Assembly: GCA_040771825.1 (NCBI GenBank)
Contig: JAXGZG010000001.1
Location: 1-64,000, forward strand
DNA from: JAXGZG01 sp040771825
GTDB lineage: Bacteria; Bacillota; Sulfobacillia; Fermentithermobacillales; Fermentithermobacillaceae
Length of the DNA stretch: 64,000 nt
Direction of reading: 5' to 3'
Position numbers and translations under genes: made by a program. The notes beneath the pieces were generated by a model. The model did no database searches. It was not told the DNA's origin and worked only from the letters and a program-made list of their open reading frames with translations. Positions 18,301 to 26,444 of the stretch are shown in pieces. Within the stretch, counting starts at the first letter, position 1. Each line of letters starts with the position of its first letter.

Positions 18301-18633
18301 GTGATCAGGGTCAGGGTACTCCAGTCCCAGGGGACCGTGGTGGGCTACACCGTGGAGGGGCATGCGGATTTCGGTCCGAGCGGCAAGGATATCGTTTGTG
18401 CGGGAGTCTCGGCCGTAGCTCAGGCTGCTCTCATGGTGCTCCAAGAGTCTTTGGGAGACAGGGTCCAGTCTGAACTCAGAGAAGGTTCCTTAAGTGTTCT
18501 GCTGGCGAAACAAGATGCTCTTCTGCCGGGGCCGGCATGGACTTTGAGGACTGTGGTGTTAGGGGCTCAATCCATAGCTAGGGTCCATCCTAGGTCCGTG
18601 GAGGTCCTGCATGTCGAGGTAAGGCATCAATGA
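18301..18633 (+). CDS. prp: Ribosomal-processing cysteine protease Prp
   Basis: Removes the N-terminal extension of L27 in Bacillota. Catalytic His in VEGHADFG and Cys in DIVCAGVSAVAQ. 110 residues. GTG start. Between rplU and rpmA as usual, and the downstream L27 carries the matching cleavage motif. Confidence 0.95.
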   Translation: MIRVRVLQSQGTVVGYTVEGHADFGPSGKDIVCAGVSAVAQAALMVLQESLGDRVQSELREGSLSVLLAKQDALLPGPAWTLRTVVLGAQSIARVHPRSVEVLHVEVRHQ

Positions 18634-18659
18634 AAGGTTTTGGGAAGGAGGGGAACGGT

Positions 18660-18977
18660 ATGTTCGATATCGATCTCCAACTGTTTGCTCGCAAGAAGGG
18701 AATGGGGAGTTCTAGGAACGGGCGGGATTCCAAGCCTAAGATGCTTGGGGTTAAGAGCCACGATGGGGAGTTTGTCTCGGCCGGAAGCATCATCGTTAGG
18801 CAGCGTGGAACCAGAATCCACCCTGGGCTGAACGTGGGGCTAGGGCGAGATCATACGATCTTCGCCAAAGCCGACGGCTATGTGGCGTTCCATCGCAAAG
18901 GCAAGACAGGCAAGGTAGTCTCCATCCTCACTGAGGAGCCTGTGGAAGTTGCGGCCGGAGCCAGCGGCGATAATTAG
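18660..18977 (+). CDS. rpmA: 50S ribosomal protein L27 with Prp-cleaved N-terminus
   Basis: The precursor starts MFDIDLQLFARKKGMGSSRN. LQLFA followed by the KKG core matches the extension that Prp removes in Bacillota. ATG 18660 has GGAGGGG upstream; the longer frame from 18630 overlaps the prp stop but has no suitable site. Terminator 30 bases downstream. Confidence 0.97.
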   Translation: MFDIDLQLFARKKGMGSSRNGRDSKPKMLGVKSHDGEFVSAGSIIVRQRGTRIHPGLNVGLGRDHTIFAKADGYVAFHRKGKTGKVVSILTEEPVEVAAGASGDN

Positions 18978-19008
18978 ACGAAAGTTTCAAGGATATGGGG
19001 AGAATATG

Positions 19009-19034
19009 GCGGCGGAGGAGATCCGCCGCTTTTT
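19009..19034 (+). terminator. Intrinsic terminator after rpmA
   Basis: GCGGCGGA (19009-19016), loop GGAGA, TCCGCCGC (19022-19029), then TTTTT. Perfect 8-bp stem. It separates the ribosomal protein genes from obg. Confidence 0.9.
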
Positions 19035-19072
19035 GTGCCAAAGAGGCCGTGGGCCCTTGAGGAGGTCACCAA

Positions 19073-20107
19073 GTGACATCACGGTTCATTGACACCGTCA
19101 GGATTTATGTCAAGGCGGGAGACGGCGGCAGGGGGTGTGTTGCCTTTCGGCGCGAGAAATACGTTCCTCGCGGCGGGCCAAGCGGCGGTGACGGCGGCCA
19201 CGGGGGCAACGTGATTCTAAGGGCCGACACCGGCCTTAACACGCTTTACGATTTCAAGTACCGCCCTCATCTCAAAGCCAAAAACGGAAGGCCGGGCATG
19301 GGCGATAAGATGACCGGCAGGAGCGGCGAAGACCTTGTGGTTGAGGTTCCTCTGGGGACCACCGTCAAAGACGTGGAAACCGGGGAACTCATAGCCGACT
19401 TGGTTAAGAACGGAGACGAAGCGGTGGTGGCCAAGGGAGGACGCGGCGGACGAGGAAACTGCCACTTTGCTACGTCTACCAACCGGGCGCCCCGGCGTTA
19501 CGAGGACGGTACACCCGGTGAAGAGCGCATTATTGATCTGGAACTCAGGTCTATCGCCGACGTTGGCCTGGTTGGCCTGCCCAATGCGGGCAAATCCACC
19601 CTCTTGCGCGCTATATCCAACGCCACCCCCGAAGTGGGCCCGTACCCTTTTACCACGCTAACCCCCCATCTAGGAGTTGTGGACGTGCCTAATAGCGGCG
19701 GTCAGAAGTTCGTGGTTGCCGACATTCCAGGCCTCATCGAAGGGGCCAGCCAAGGGAAAGGTCTTGGCCACCAGTTTTTGAGGCACATTGAAAGGACTTC
19801 CGTCTTACTATATGTAGTGGACGCCACCGGCTTTGAGGGGGACCCGCTGAAGGATTTCGCCGGAGTTCGCCGGGAGGTTATGTCCTACAGTGAGGGTATG
19901 CGCCGCAAAGAGAGCCTTGTGGCCCTAAACAAGGTGGACCTTTTGGACTCGCCCGAGAAGGTCGCATGGCTGAAAGACACCCTTGAAGAGATGGGCGGGG
20001 TTCCTGTGTTTGCCATTTCGGGCCAGGACGGCGTGGGCGTTGAGGATCTCATTTTGCGCCTTTTTCAGGTAGTAACTGAGAATATGCCAGGATTAGACGC
20101 TCAATAG
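19073..20107 (+). CDS. obg: GTPase Obg/CgtA without a C-terminal OCT domain
   Basis: Ribosome-assembly and stress GTPase. Glycine-rich Obg fold at 1-158 (AGDGGRGCVAFRREKYVPRGG), then the G domain: G1 GLPNAGKSTLL, G3 DIPGLIEGA, G4 NKVD. 344 residues end just after the G domain; the OCT domain found in B. subtilis Obg is absent. GTG start with GAGGAGG seven bases upstream. Confidence 0.96.
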   Translation: MTSRFIDTVRIYVKAGDGGRGCVAFRREKYVPRGGPSGGDGGHGGNVILRADTGLNTLYDFKYRPHLKAKNGRPGMGDKMTGRSGEDLVVEVPLGTTVKDVETGELIADLVKNGDEAVVAKGGRGGRGNCHFATSTNRAPRRYEDGTPGEERIIDLELRSIADVGLVGLPNAGKSTLLRAISNATPEVGPYPFTTLTPHLGVVDVPNSGGQKFVVADIPGLIEGASQGKGLGHQFLRHIERTSVLLYVVDATGFEGDPLKDFAGVRREVMSYSEGMRRKESLVALNKVDLLDSPEKVAWLKDTLEEMGGVPVFAISGQDGVGVEDLILRLFQVVTENMPGLDAQ

Positions 20108-20193
20108 AAGGATTTCGGGCAAAAGCGGCGAATGCAAGCAACAAGAAGCGAGCGTTGGGCGTATTTGTGTGCAGTGTCTTGGAGGCTTAGTGA

Positions 20194-20865
20194 GTGACTG
20201 CAATCGGTATAATGGGCGGTACCTTTGATCCTATCCATTTCGGGCATCTCAGGGCTGCTGAAGAAGTGTTGCAGGGGTTCGAGCTTGAGAAGGTTATATT
20301 CGTGCCCTCTGGCAGACCTCCCCACAAGCCGTCTGGGAGCGTGGCTTCTCCCATGCACCGCTACATGATGACACAACTGGCTACCTCCGGCCATCCTCAG
20401 TTTGGTGTGTCCAGGGTCGAGATTGACAGAGAAGGGCCATCTTACACTCTAGATACATTGAAGGCATTTAGGCAGGAGTACAAGAGCGACCGGGCCCTTT
20501 ACTTCATCACTGGACTTGACGCCATCCTCAAGATTTCCACCTGGAAGTCCTACCTTGATCTTTTCGATCTCTCAGACTTTGTCGCTGTGACTAGACCCGG
20601 TTATAGCGCCGAGGGACTCCACGACTTACAAAACAGTCTAGGGGCTCCCCGGTTCTCCAAGATCCATTTCTTTCCGGTCACCCTCCTCGCCATAGCCTCG
20701 ACAGAGATTAGAAGAAAGGTGCGAGAAGGGAAATCCATAAGGTACCTTGTGCCGGATCCGGTCGCGAACTACATAGAAAAGGAGCGTCTTTACCTGCAAG
20801 ATCCCGGGAGGCGCCTCGATGCGATGGGCGGGTCCAACAACTTGTCTTGTCGTGTCCCCAGTTGA
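20194..20865 (+). CDS. nadD: Nicotinate-nucleotide adenylyltransferase
   Basis: Makes deamido-NAD from NaMN and ATP. Nucleotidyltransferase motif GGTFDPIHFGHL near the N-terminus and STEIRRKVREGKSIRYLVP near the C-terminus. A tail of about 20 residues after the core is extra. GTG start with GGAGG upstream. Standard position after obg. Confidence 0.95.
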   Translation: MTAIGIMGGTFDPIHFGHLRAAEEVLQGFELEKVIFVPSGRPPHKPSGSVASPMHRYMMTQLATSGHPQFGVSRVEIDREGPSYTLDTLKAFRQEYKSDRALYFITGLDAILKISTWKSYLDLFDLSDFVAVTRPGYSAEGLHDLQNSLGAPRFSKIHFFPVTLLAIASTEIRRKVREGKSIRYLVPDPVANYIEKERLYLQDPGRRLDAMGGSNNLSCRVPS

Positions 20866-20921
20866 CGTGCCCCTAAGGGCGGTCTTAGTGGAGAAGAGAC
20901 CTCAGAGAGGAGGTGAATTTT

Positions 20922-21176
20922 GTGAAGACATTATACGTGGGTAATCTGCCCTGGAGCACGACTGACGAGGACCTCGCTCAGGCCTTTGGCCAGTTCGTAG
21001 AAGTGGTCAGCTGTCGTATTATCACTGACCGGGCGACCGGAAGGTCCCGCGGGTTCGGCTTTGTGGAAGTTAATGACGCCGATGTTGAGAGAGCCATAGA
21101 GGCGGTTAATGGAACCGTTCTAGGGGGCCGTCAAGTCATCGTCAACGAGGCTAGACCGCGTCAGCCGAAGTATTAG
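20922..21176 (+). CDS. Small RRM-domain RNA-binding protein
   Basis: 84 residues making a single RRM: RNP2 LYVGNL and RNP1 RGFGFVEV. Such stand-alone bacterial RRM proteins bind single-stranded RNA and are often cold-induced; the target is unknown. GTG 20922 follows AGGAGGTGA at eight bases; the GTG at 20913 is inside that site. It sits between nadD and yqeK, which is not the usual order in Bacillota. Confidence 0.9.
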   Translation: MKTLYVGNLPWSTTDEDLAQAFGQFVEVVSCRIITDRATGRSRGFGFVEVNDADVERAIEAVNGTVLGGRQVIVNEARPRQPKY

Positions 21177-21313
21177 GTCTTTTTCATGCGTAGTACCAAT
21201 TTGCCTCCTTTCTCTGACAACAGGGCACGGGGGCTCTTTCATTTTCTACTTGGAACTTCAGGTGACTGGATGCGTCTAACGGATCAGCCCTATCGGTATC
21301 GATTGCCCGTAGG

Positions 21314-21922
21314 GTGACTCTATATAGTAAAGTAGGGACAAGCACAAATTGGCACGCGGTGGGTGAAGGTTTGCACGAATCCTTTCAGGAACTTGTGAGG
21401 CGGACTCTGTCCCAGGAACGCTATTTGCACAGCACCGGGACAGCAGATACTGCCGCGAGTCTTGCCAAAGAGTTTGGCGCGGACCCAGACAAAGCCTATC
21501 TAGCAGGCCTACTACATGACATTGCCAGAGAGGACCTGCCGTCGGACATTTTGCCGGAGGCGAAGTCTCACGGTATAATAGTCAGAACAGAAGACAGGAG
21601 ACTACCCTTGTTGCTTCACGGGAAAGTCGCCGCCGCCAGAGCCAGAGAGTTGGGTGTCGAAGACCCTGATATCCTCGACGCCATATCGTCTCATGTAGCG
21701 GGCCGGCGAGGATGGACAAGGCTCGAGCAGGTAGTCTATCTTGCTGACAAAATTGAGCCTACAAGGGATTACCCCGGCGTGGCGCGGCTGCGGTCGCTGG
21801 TCCAGGAGGGCTATTTCACGGATGCCCTCAAGGAGTGTTTGGCCAACGCCATAGGGTATGCGGCAAGCCACAGAGGAGTCGTGGACCCGGAAACGGTGGT
21901 GGTTTTCAATGAGATCCCGTAA
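21314..21922 (+). CDS. yqeK: YqeK-like HD-domain Ap4A hydrolase
   Basis: HD-superfamily protein. RYLHSTGTADTAASLA gives the first His, LLHDIARE the HD pair, LLLHGKVAAA a further metal His. YqeK hydrolyses diadenosine tetraphosphate to ADP. The start is uncertain; GTG 21359 would remove the first 15 residues, which look non-conserved. Overlaps the LCP gene by 14 bases. Confidence 0.9.
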   Translation: MTLYSKVGTSTNWHAVGEGLHESFQELVRRTLSQERYLHSTGTADTAASLAKEFGADPDKAYLAGLLHDIAREDLPSDILPEAKSHGIIVRTEDRRLPLLLHGKVAAARARELGVEDPDILDAISSHVAGRRGWTRLEQVVYLADKIEPTRDYPGVARLRSLVQEGYFTDALKECLANAIGYAASHRGVVDPETVVVFNEIP

Positions 21923-23303
21923 AGATCGCAGAACCAAAGTCAAACAAGAGTCGTACACAGATACCGTTCTAGACGCTTATGTCGACACCGGCGAGCAACC
22001 CGGCGAACTTGAAGAGACCCGGGTGTTCCGGCGTGAGCAGGTGCGAAAACCTAACCGCCGCTCTTGGTTCCGTGCCGTTGGGGCGATTCTAGGCGCGGTT
22101 CTGCTATTCGGAGGCGGCGCCGTGTTAGGTTTCATGAAGTTTGCGACCCGTCCGTCGGATGGACTCATTCGCCCCGAAGACCAAGCCGAATTTCAGGGCA
22201 GAGTCAACGTGCTGGTATTGGGAATAGACGGCGGCGTCAACGGGGCTGGCAAGTTGTCGTCACCTGTTGGAAAACGTTCAGACGTGATTATGGTGGTGAG
22301 CATTGACCCCGAGCTTCACGAAGTGGGTATTCTTTCGGTTCCCCGAGATACTCGGGCTTTCATCCCCAAAGACATTAGCGATTACGAGAAGATCGGACAT
22401 GCCCACGCCTATGGCGGGCCTAGTCTGGCCGTGGAGACCGTGGAGATGCTTCTTAAGATACCTATCCACCACTATGTGCGCGTGGATTTTGAAGGTTTCA
22501 AGAAGGTCGTAGATAAACTAGACGGCATTGACATGGATGTACCGGAGGACATGAACTACAAAGACCCATACCAAGACCTAGTCATCAACATTCCCAAGGG
22601 TCCGCAGCATCTTGATGGGGAAGCTGCGCTTGGTTTTGTGCGCTACCGCCAGTACACTACAGGCGATATAGGCCGCATTCAGGCTCAGGAGCTGTTCCTA
22701 AAGACCCTCATTAAGAAGACCGTGAGCCTCAAGAATGCCCTCAAGATCCCGGATCTCATAGGAGAGATACTCCCCTATTTCTCCACGAGCCTTAGCAGAC
22801 AAGATCTACTGTACCTAGCAACTGTGGCTGGGAAGATGCAGCAGGAAGACGTCAAGATGGGGCTACTCCCGGGCAACTTTGAAGACCGAGTTGAAGGGCA
22901 GTGGACCCTAAGCTACTGGATTCACGATTCTGCCGGTACCGAGAAGATCGTTAGCGAGTTGGTGCTGGGCATCGACCCGGAGCGAAACGGCAACATTAGA
23001 GTAGCCGTGGAGAACGGATGCGGGATTACAGGCGCTGCCGATAGGTTGGCTACCATACTAAGAGATGAAGGGTTTCAGGTCGTGTCTGTAGGGAACGCTA
23101 AGCGGCAAGACTATACTACCACCTGCGTGAAGGCCACCGGGGAGCAGCAGAGCGGTCAGGTTCTTGTACTAAGGGGCATCAAAGCCATTTGCTCCCAGGC
23201 CCAGGCGCTAAAGGTTAAGGATAAGGATGTTCCCGAGGGTGCCGATGTGTTGGTTGTCATCGGCCGGGATTTCAAGATGCCGATTTCGCGGCCGGGTTTT
23301 TGA
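21909..23303 (+). CDS. LytR-CpsA-Psr (LCP) family protein with LytR_C domain
   Basis: Envelope protein that transfers lipid-linked anionic glycopolymers to peptidoglycan. Cytoplasmic basic region, membrane span (AVGAILGAVLLFGGGAVLGF), LCP domain with NVLVLGIDGG, RSDVIMVVSID and SVPRDTRAFIP, then a C-terminal LytR_C domain (RVAVENGCGITGAADRLA). ATG 21909 is inside the yqeK stop region; the longer frame from 21858 is less likely. Confidence 0.93.
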   Translation: MRSRKDRRTKVKQESYTDTVLDAYVDTGEQPGELEETRVFRREQVRKPNRRSWFRAVGAILGAVLLFGGGAVLGFMKFATRPSDGLIRPEDQAEFQGRVNVLVLGIDGGVNGAGKLSSPVGKRSDVIMVVSIDPELHEVGILSVPRDTRAFIPKDISDYEKIGHAHAYGGPSLAVETVEMLLKIPIHHYVRVDFEGFKKVVDKLDGIDMDVPEDMNYKDPYQDLVINIPKGPQHLDGEAALGFVRYRQYTTGDIGRIQAQELFLKTLIKKTVSLKNALKIPDLIGEILPYFSTSLSRQDLLYLATVAGKMQQEDVKMGLLPGNFEDRVEGQWTLSYWIHDSAGTEKIVSELVLGIDPERNGNIRVAVENGCGITGAADRLATILRDEGFQVVSVGNAKRQDYTTTCVKATGEQQSGQVLVLRGIKAICSQAQALKVKDKDVPEGADVLVVIGRDFKMPISRPGF

Positions 23304-23393
23304 GAACGGAGGTCGAGACTCATAAATACTACTGGTAAGTCAGGGCAAGACGGCTTCAAAGGGATCGGGGCTTCGGTTTCGGAGGTCGGTAGG

Positions 23394-23843
23394 GTGCAAG
23401 CCGGCTCCATAGAAAGTGGAACATCGGGAAATGGTGCCGCGAAGGCCAATGATAGCCGGCGAAGGGCTTATGGCGAGAGGCTGGCTCGAGAGCTCCAAGA
23501 GGCCAAGAGACTGGCGCTTGAGATCACTTCGGCCCTTGACGAAGGTAAAGGGTTTCGGATGGCAGTTCTAGATGTCCACGAAATGACCCTCATAGCCGAC
23601 TACTTTGTCATAGTTTCCGGAGCAAACCAGAGGCATGTAAAGTCTCTGGCGGACCGCTTAACAAATGGCCCCGGTTTTGTGCGCCGCCCTAACCACGTTG
23701 AGGGATACGCCCCGGGTCGCTGGATACTTCTGGACTACGGTGACGTAGTTGTCCACGTGTTTCAAGATGAGGAACGGTCGTTCTACGGGCTGGAAAGGCT
23801 TTGGGGCGATGCCCCAAGACTAGAGGACCTTGGCGTCAGGTGA
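23394..23843 (+). CDS. rsfS: Ribosomal silencing factor RsfS
   Basis: Binds L14 and blocks subunit joining under starvation. Core DVHEMTLIADYFVIVSG, DYGDVVVHVF and YGLERLWGDAP. The first 40 residues are a charged extension without counterpart in typical 110-residue RsfS; a shorter start is possible but no better ribosome site was seen. Follows the LCP gene, as in many Bacillota. Confidence 0.92.
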   Translation: MQAGSIESGTSGNGAAKANDSRRRAYGERLARELQEAKRLALEITSALDEGKGFRMAVLDVHEMTLIADYFVIVSGANQRHVKSLADRLTNGPGFVRRPNHVEGYAPGRWILLDYGDVVVHVFQDEERSFYGLERLWGDAPRLEDLGVR

Positions 23844-23966
23844 ATCTAGCGACATGCCCGCTGTAAGGCGCCGTACGCTCTTGATGTATGAGACACAGAC
23901 TACGCTTTCTCATACGCTTTCTCAGGACAAGCTATAGAACCGGACAAAAGGGGAGGAGTTTGGGAC

Positions 23967-24860
23967 ATGCCGAAGAGACCGGTTACCGGTACATCACGGA
24001 ACGGTTTGATATGGATCCTTATAGGCTGCGTTGTCATTGTGGGCGCCATTGGGATGAACTACGTTCGCCCACTTCGCGGCACGGTTGCCGTGGTCAATGG
24101 TCGACCCATCACCAAGGAAATGCTTTACCAAGAGATGCACAAGAGAGTAGGTCAGGAATCCCTCAATAACCTCATTGACTCTACCCTCATTATCCAGGAG
24201 GCTTCTCTGAAAAATCTCAAACTTACTGACAGTGAGTTGAATACCCAGGTAGAACGGCTCATTGAGGAGCAGTACGGGTCGGAAGCCAAATTCCAAGATG
24301 TTCTATCGTATTACGGGTTAACCCGCAAAGAGGCAGAAGAAGAGTGGAGGGTTTACTTCAGCGCAAGGAAAGTCATACTTGCCAGCCTAGACATCAAAGA
24401 TGCCGACGTTGAGGCCTATTTTAACCAGAATAAGGCGGAATTTGACCAAGAGGAGTCGGTATCGGTAAGACTCATGACTCTTGCCACCGAGGACGAGGCC
24501 AAGTCTATTCTGGAAGAACTCAAGGCCGGGGGCGATTTTGCGGCTATCGCCAAGGAGAAGTCCACCGATACGTCCACACGGGACTTAGGTGGCGATATGG
24601 GCTGGGTGGTCAAAGGGGATCTAGATGAGGATTTGGAGCCCATAGCGTTTGCCATGAAGAAGGATGACCTCAGTGACCCGGTTGAGACCGACGACGGATG
24701 GGTCATCGTTCAGGTGACCGACCGGAAAGAAGCCAAATCAGCCACTTTTGAGGAAGTCAAGGACAAGGTGAGGCTGCAGTACGAGGATTCTAGGGTTCAA
24801 GATGAGCTGCCTTCGTGGCTGTCGGGGCTTAGGTCGAAGGCTTCGATACAGTATAAGTAG
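23967..24860 (+). CDS. Membrane-anchored PrsA/SurA-type peptidyl-prolyl isomerase
   Basis: Extracytoplasmic foldase. One N-terminal membrane span (GLIWILIGCVVIVGAIGM) with no lipobox, SurA-N-like helices starting VAVVNGRPITKEMLYQE, then a parvulin domain at about residues 165-260 (GGDFAAIAKEKSTDTSTRDLGG, then DPVETDDGWVIVQV). 297 residues. A strong terminator follows, ending the core block. Confidence 0.9.
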   Translation: MPKRPVTGTSRNGLIWILIGCVVIVGAIGMNYVRPLRGTVAVVNGRPITKEMLYQEMHKRVGQESLNNLIDSTLIIQEASLKNLKLTDSELNTQVERLIEEQYGSEAKFQDVLSYYGLTRKEAEEEWRVYFSARKVILASLDIKDADVEAYFNQNKAEFDQEESVSVRLMTLATEDEAKSILEELKAGGDFAAIAKEKSTDTSTRDLGGDMGWVVKGDLDEDLEPIAFAMKKDDLSDPVETDDGWVIVQVTDRKEAKSATFEEVKDKVRLQYEDSRVQDELPSWLSGLRSKASIQYK

Positions 24861-24900
24861 AGAAGCGTCAGCCAATCTGATGGCAGACTAGTCGGTAAAC

Positions 24901-24932
24901 GAGCCGCCCTAGACCGGGCGGCTCTTGTTTTT
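24901..24932 (+). terminator. Intrinsic terminator after the foldase gene
   Basis: GAGCCGCCC (24901-24909) pairs perfectly with GGGCGGCTC (24916-24924), followed by TTGTTTTT. Confidence 0.93.
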
Positions 24933-25098
24933 GGAGGCGGCGTGGTTGCATTATGAGTAGCGAGGGAACCACCGGGCAAGGCCAGAGATTTCTGTCTTGA
25001 AGTCCTAAGAGTTTGGGACGAGTTGCCGTAACACCCATGGATATCCTCTATTTGCACACCGTGCTCACAAGGCTACACGTTTGAACCTTCGCATTGGT

Positions 25099-25205
25099 GG
25101 CATGTGAGCATTTGGCCTCAGGTTGACAACGTTAACCTGTGGAAATTTGCTCAGCCCCGAGTGGCTGACTGTGTTGTGGCGGGCATGTGTGCATTTGGCC
25201 TCAGG
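25099..25205. repeat. Two copies of a 24-bp direct repeat
   Basis: GGCATGTG(A/T)GCATTTGGCC followed by TCAGG occurs at 25099-25122 and 25182-25205 with one mismatch. It lies in the 475-base gene-free stretch 24861-25335 upstream of the tRNA promoter. No open frame supports a gene there. Role unknown. Confidence 0.8.
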
Positions 25206-25219
25206 GACACGATCTCCGG

Positions 25220-25252
25220 GAAGTTTAGGTGAAGTTTAGGTGAAGTTTAGGT
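25220..25252 (+). repeat. Three tandem 11-bp repeats next to the tRNA promoter
   Basis: GAAGTTTAGGT is repeated three times without interruption (25220-25230, 25231-25241, 25242-25252), ending four bases before the -35 box of the tRNA-Ala promoter. The 11-bp period puts each copy on the same face of the helix, so it could be an activator site or curved DNA. Confidence 0.85.
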
Positions 25253-25256
25253 GAAT

Positions 25257-25285
25257 TTGACTTTTGCTGAAGCCCACCCTATAAT
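25257..25285 (+). promoter_or_regulatory. Sigma-A type promoter for tRNA-Ala
   Basis: TTGACT (25257-25262), 17-base spacer, TATAAT (25280-25285), 50 bases upstream of the tRNA. This is the clearest consensus promoter in the window. Confidence 0.9.
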
Positions 25286-25335
25286 GACTTTTGGCGGCGA
25301 TCGTCAAGACCGCAGCTGGTTCAACTCCAAACGGT

Positions 25336-25411
25336 GGGGCCGTAGCTCAGTTGGGAGAGCGCCTGAATGGCATTCAGGAGGTCGTGGGTTCGATTCCCTT
25401 CGGCTCCACCA
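25336..25411 (+). tRNA. tRNA-Ala (GGC anticodon)
   Basis: 76 bases with encoded CCA. Acceptor GGGGCCG pairs with CGGCTCC, including the G3-U70 wobble that marks alanine tRNA. The anticodon stem CCTGA/TCAGG encloses loop ATGGCAT, anticodon GGC. T arm GTGGG-TTCGATT-CCCTT is present. The accessory part of the window begins after it, but I saw no copy of the tRNA 3' end downstream. Confidence 0.97.
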
Positions 25412-25616
25412 ATAACCCCAGGTAAACCCGCAAATTTCCAGACCCTTTTGGCGGCTCCTACTGCTATTGAACCTGGATTTGGGGATCGGGGCACCGGCAT
25501 GAACTACTCCTATCCTCGCTGCCGATTCGGATCCTGGATCCCATCCTTGCCATCGGATCGGACCCTGGATTCACTCATCACCGATGAATAGTCCGCCACA
25601 TCCTATCCTCGCTGCC
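25412..25616. other. Gene-free stretch after tRNA-Ala
   Basis: No supported gene. A TCCTATCCTCGCTGCCG unit followed by a/c and TTCGG occurs twice (near 25508 and 25600). The segment leads directly into surface-protein and regulator gene fragments, so it is probably rearranged DNA. Confidence 0.5.
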
Positions 25617-25811
25617 GCTTCGGCCACTGGATTGAGGGCACGCGAAGGCATGTTGAAACTGTTCTTTGCCAGTCTCGAGAATGGCTCTGAACCAGTACCC
25701 TCAGTCCAATTTACGAAGCGATAGCCCTCGTTGAGCTCTGTCTCAGCTATGATCCTCTCGCCTGGAGGAGAGACACCGTCGCCGTCATTGTCGTCAATGA
25801 CTTGAGACTCT
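25617..25811 (-). pseudogene. Fragment of an InlB-repeat surface protein gene
   Basis: On the minus strand the frame reads LNEGYRFVNWTEGTGSEPFS then NMPSRALNPVAE. This closely matches one repeat of the intact protein at 49685-52310 (NEGYRFVNWTEGTGSEVFS, SMPSHALDLVAN). It holds a single repeat with no start, signal peptide or C-terminus, and lies inverted against a fragment of a LuxR-type regulator. It is a remnant left by duplication and rearrangement. Confidence 0.8.
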
Positions 25812-26405
25812 GCTGAGCTGGAAGTGCTATGCAAGGAGATGCATCAGCGTTTTTCTGTTTTCAATAACCCGCTCGGCCACATTCACGCCTATGTCCTCGA
25901 GCCGTTGTCAGGAATAGGCTTTACGGATGGCCGGAAGCAAAGGCCACCGTACTACTTGCCCTTTGCCGAATACGGGGCATATACTAGCGATCTCCTTAAG
26001 GCGCTGCAAAAGGAAAGCCCGGCAGATGAATACCTTGGCAAGTTGGCTACAGAGGACGCGCGGTACAAAGCCCTATTGCAGATACTTGAGAGGGAGAAGA
26101 AAACCGCATCCCCGCTCACCGGGCGAGAAAAGGAGATCCTGCGGTCGGTCATCGAAGCCAACAAAGAGATTGCTGATACGCTGTTTGTCGCTGAGGTTAC
26201 CGTGAAGAAGAATATCACCGCTGTCTACCGGAAATTGCGGACTCGCGGACGAGCCGATGCCGTCAGAAAGGCCCTGGGCTGGGGGTCTGAACCGTTGCTC
26301 CCCAATAGAGCACATACTCAGGCCCATCACCATGTCCGTTACATGTCACCTAGCCGTCATGGTGCTCCGAAGGTATGTTCACTAGCCTCTCAACAGAACC
26401 ACTAG
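25812..26405 (+). pseudogene. C-terminal fragment of a MalT/LuxR-type regulator
   Basis: The translated segment from about 25824 matches the C-terminal part of the regulator at 47121-49293: HQRFSVFNNPLGHIHA, LPFAEYGAYTSDLLKAL, then a LuxR helix-turn-helix with LTGREKEILRSVIEANKEIA and VAEVTVKKNITAVYRKL. The ATPase and most TPR-like repeats are missing, and a deletion joins FTDGRKQRPPYY to LPFAEYG. The HTH itself is better preserved than in the other copy, so a small DNA-binding protein from ATG 25839 or nearby cannot be excluded. Confidence 0.75.
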
Positions 26406-26444
26406 GGAGGGAGTTGGAGGAGGTGGTTCTCGACTTGGGGCTAC

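Noticed and set aside
25336..25411. tRNA-Ala as an attachment site for an island covering the rest of the window
   Set aside because: No repeat of the tRNA 3' end was found downstream, and the only clear integrase has its own att sites at 29.98 and 47.12 kb.
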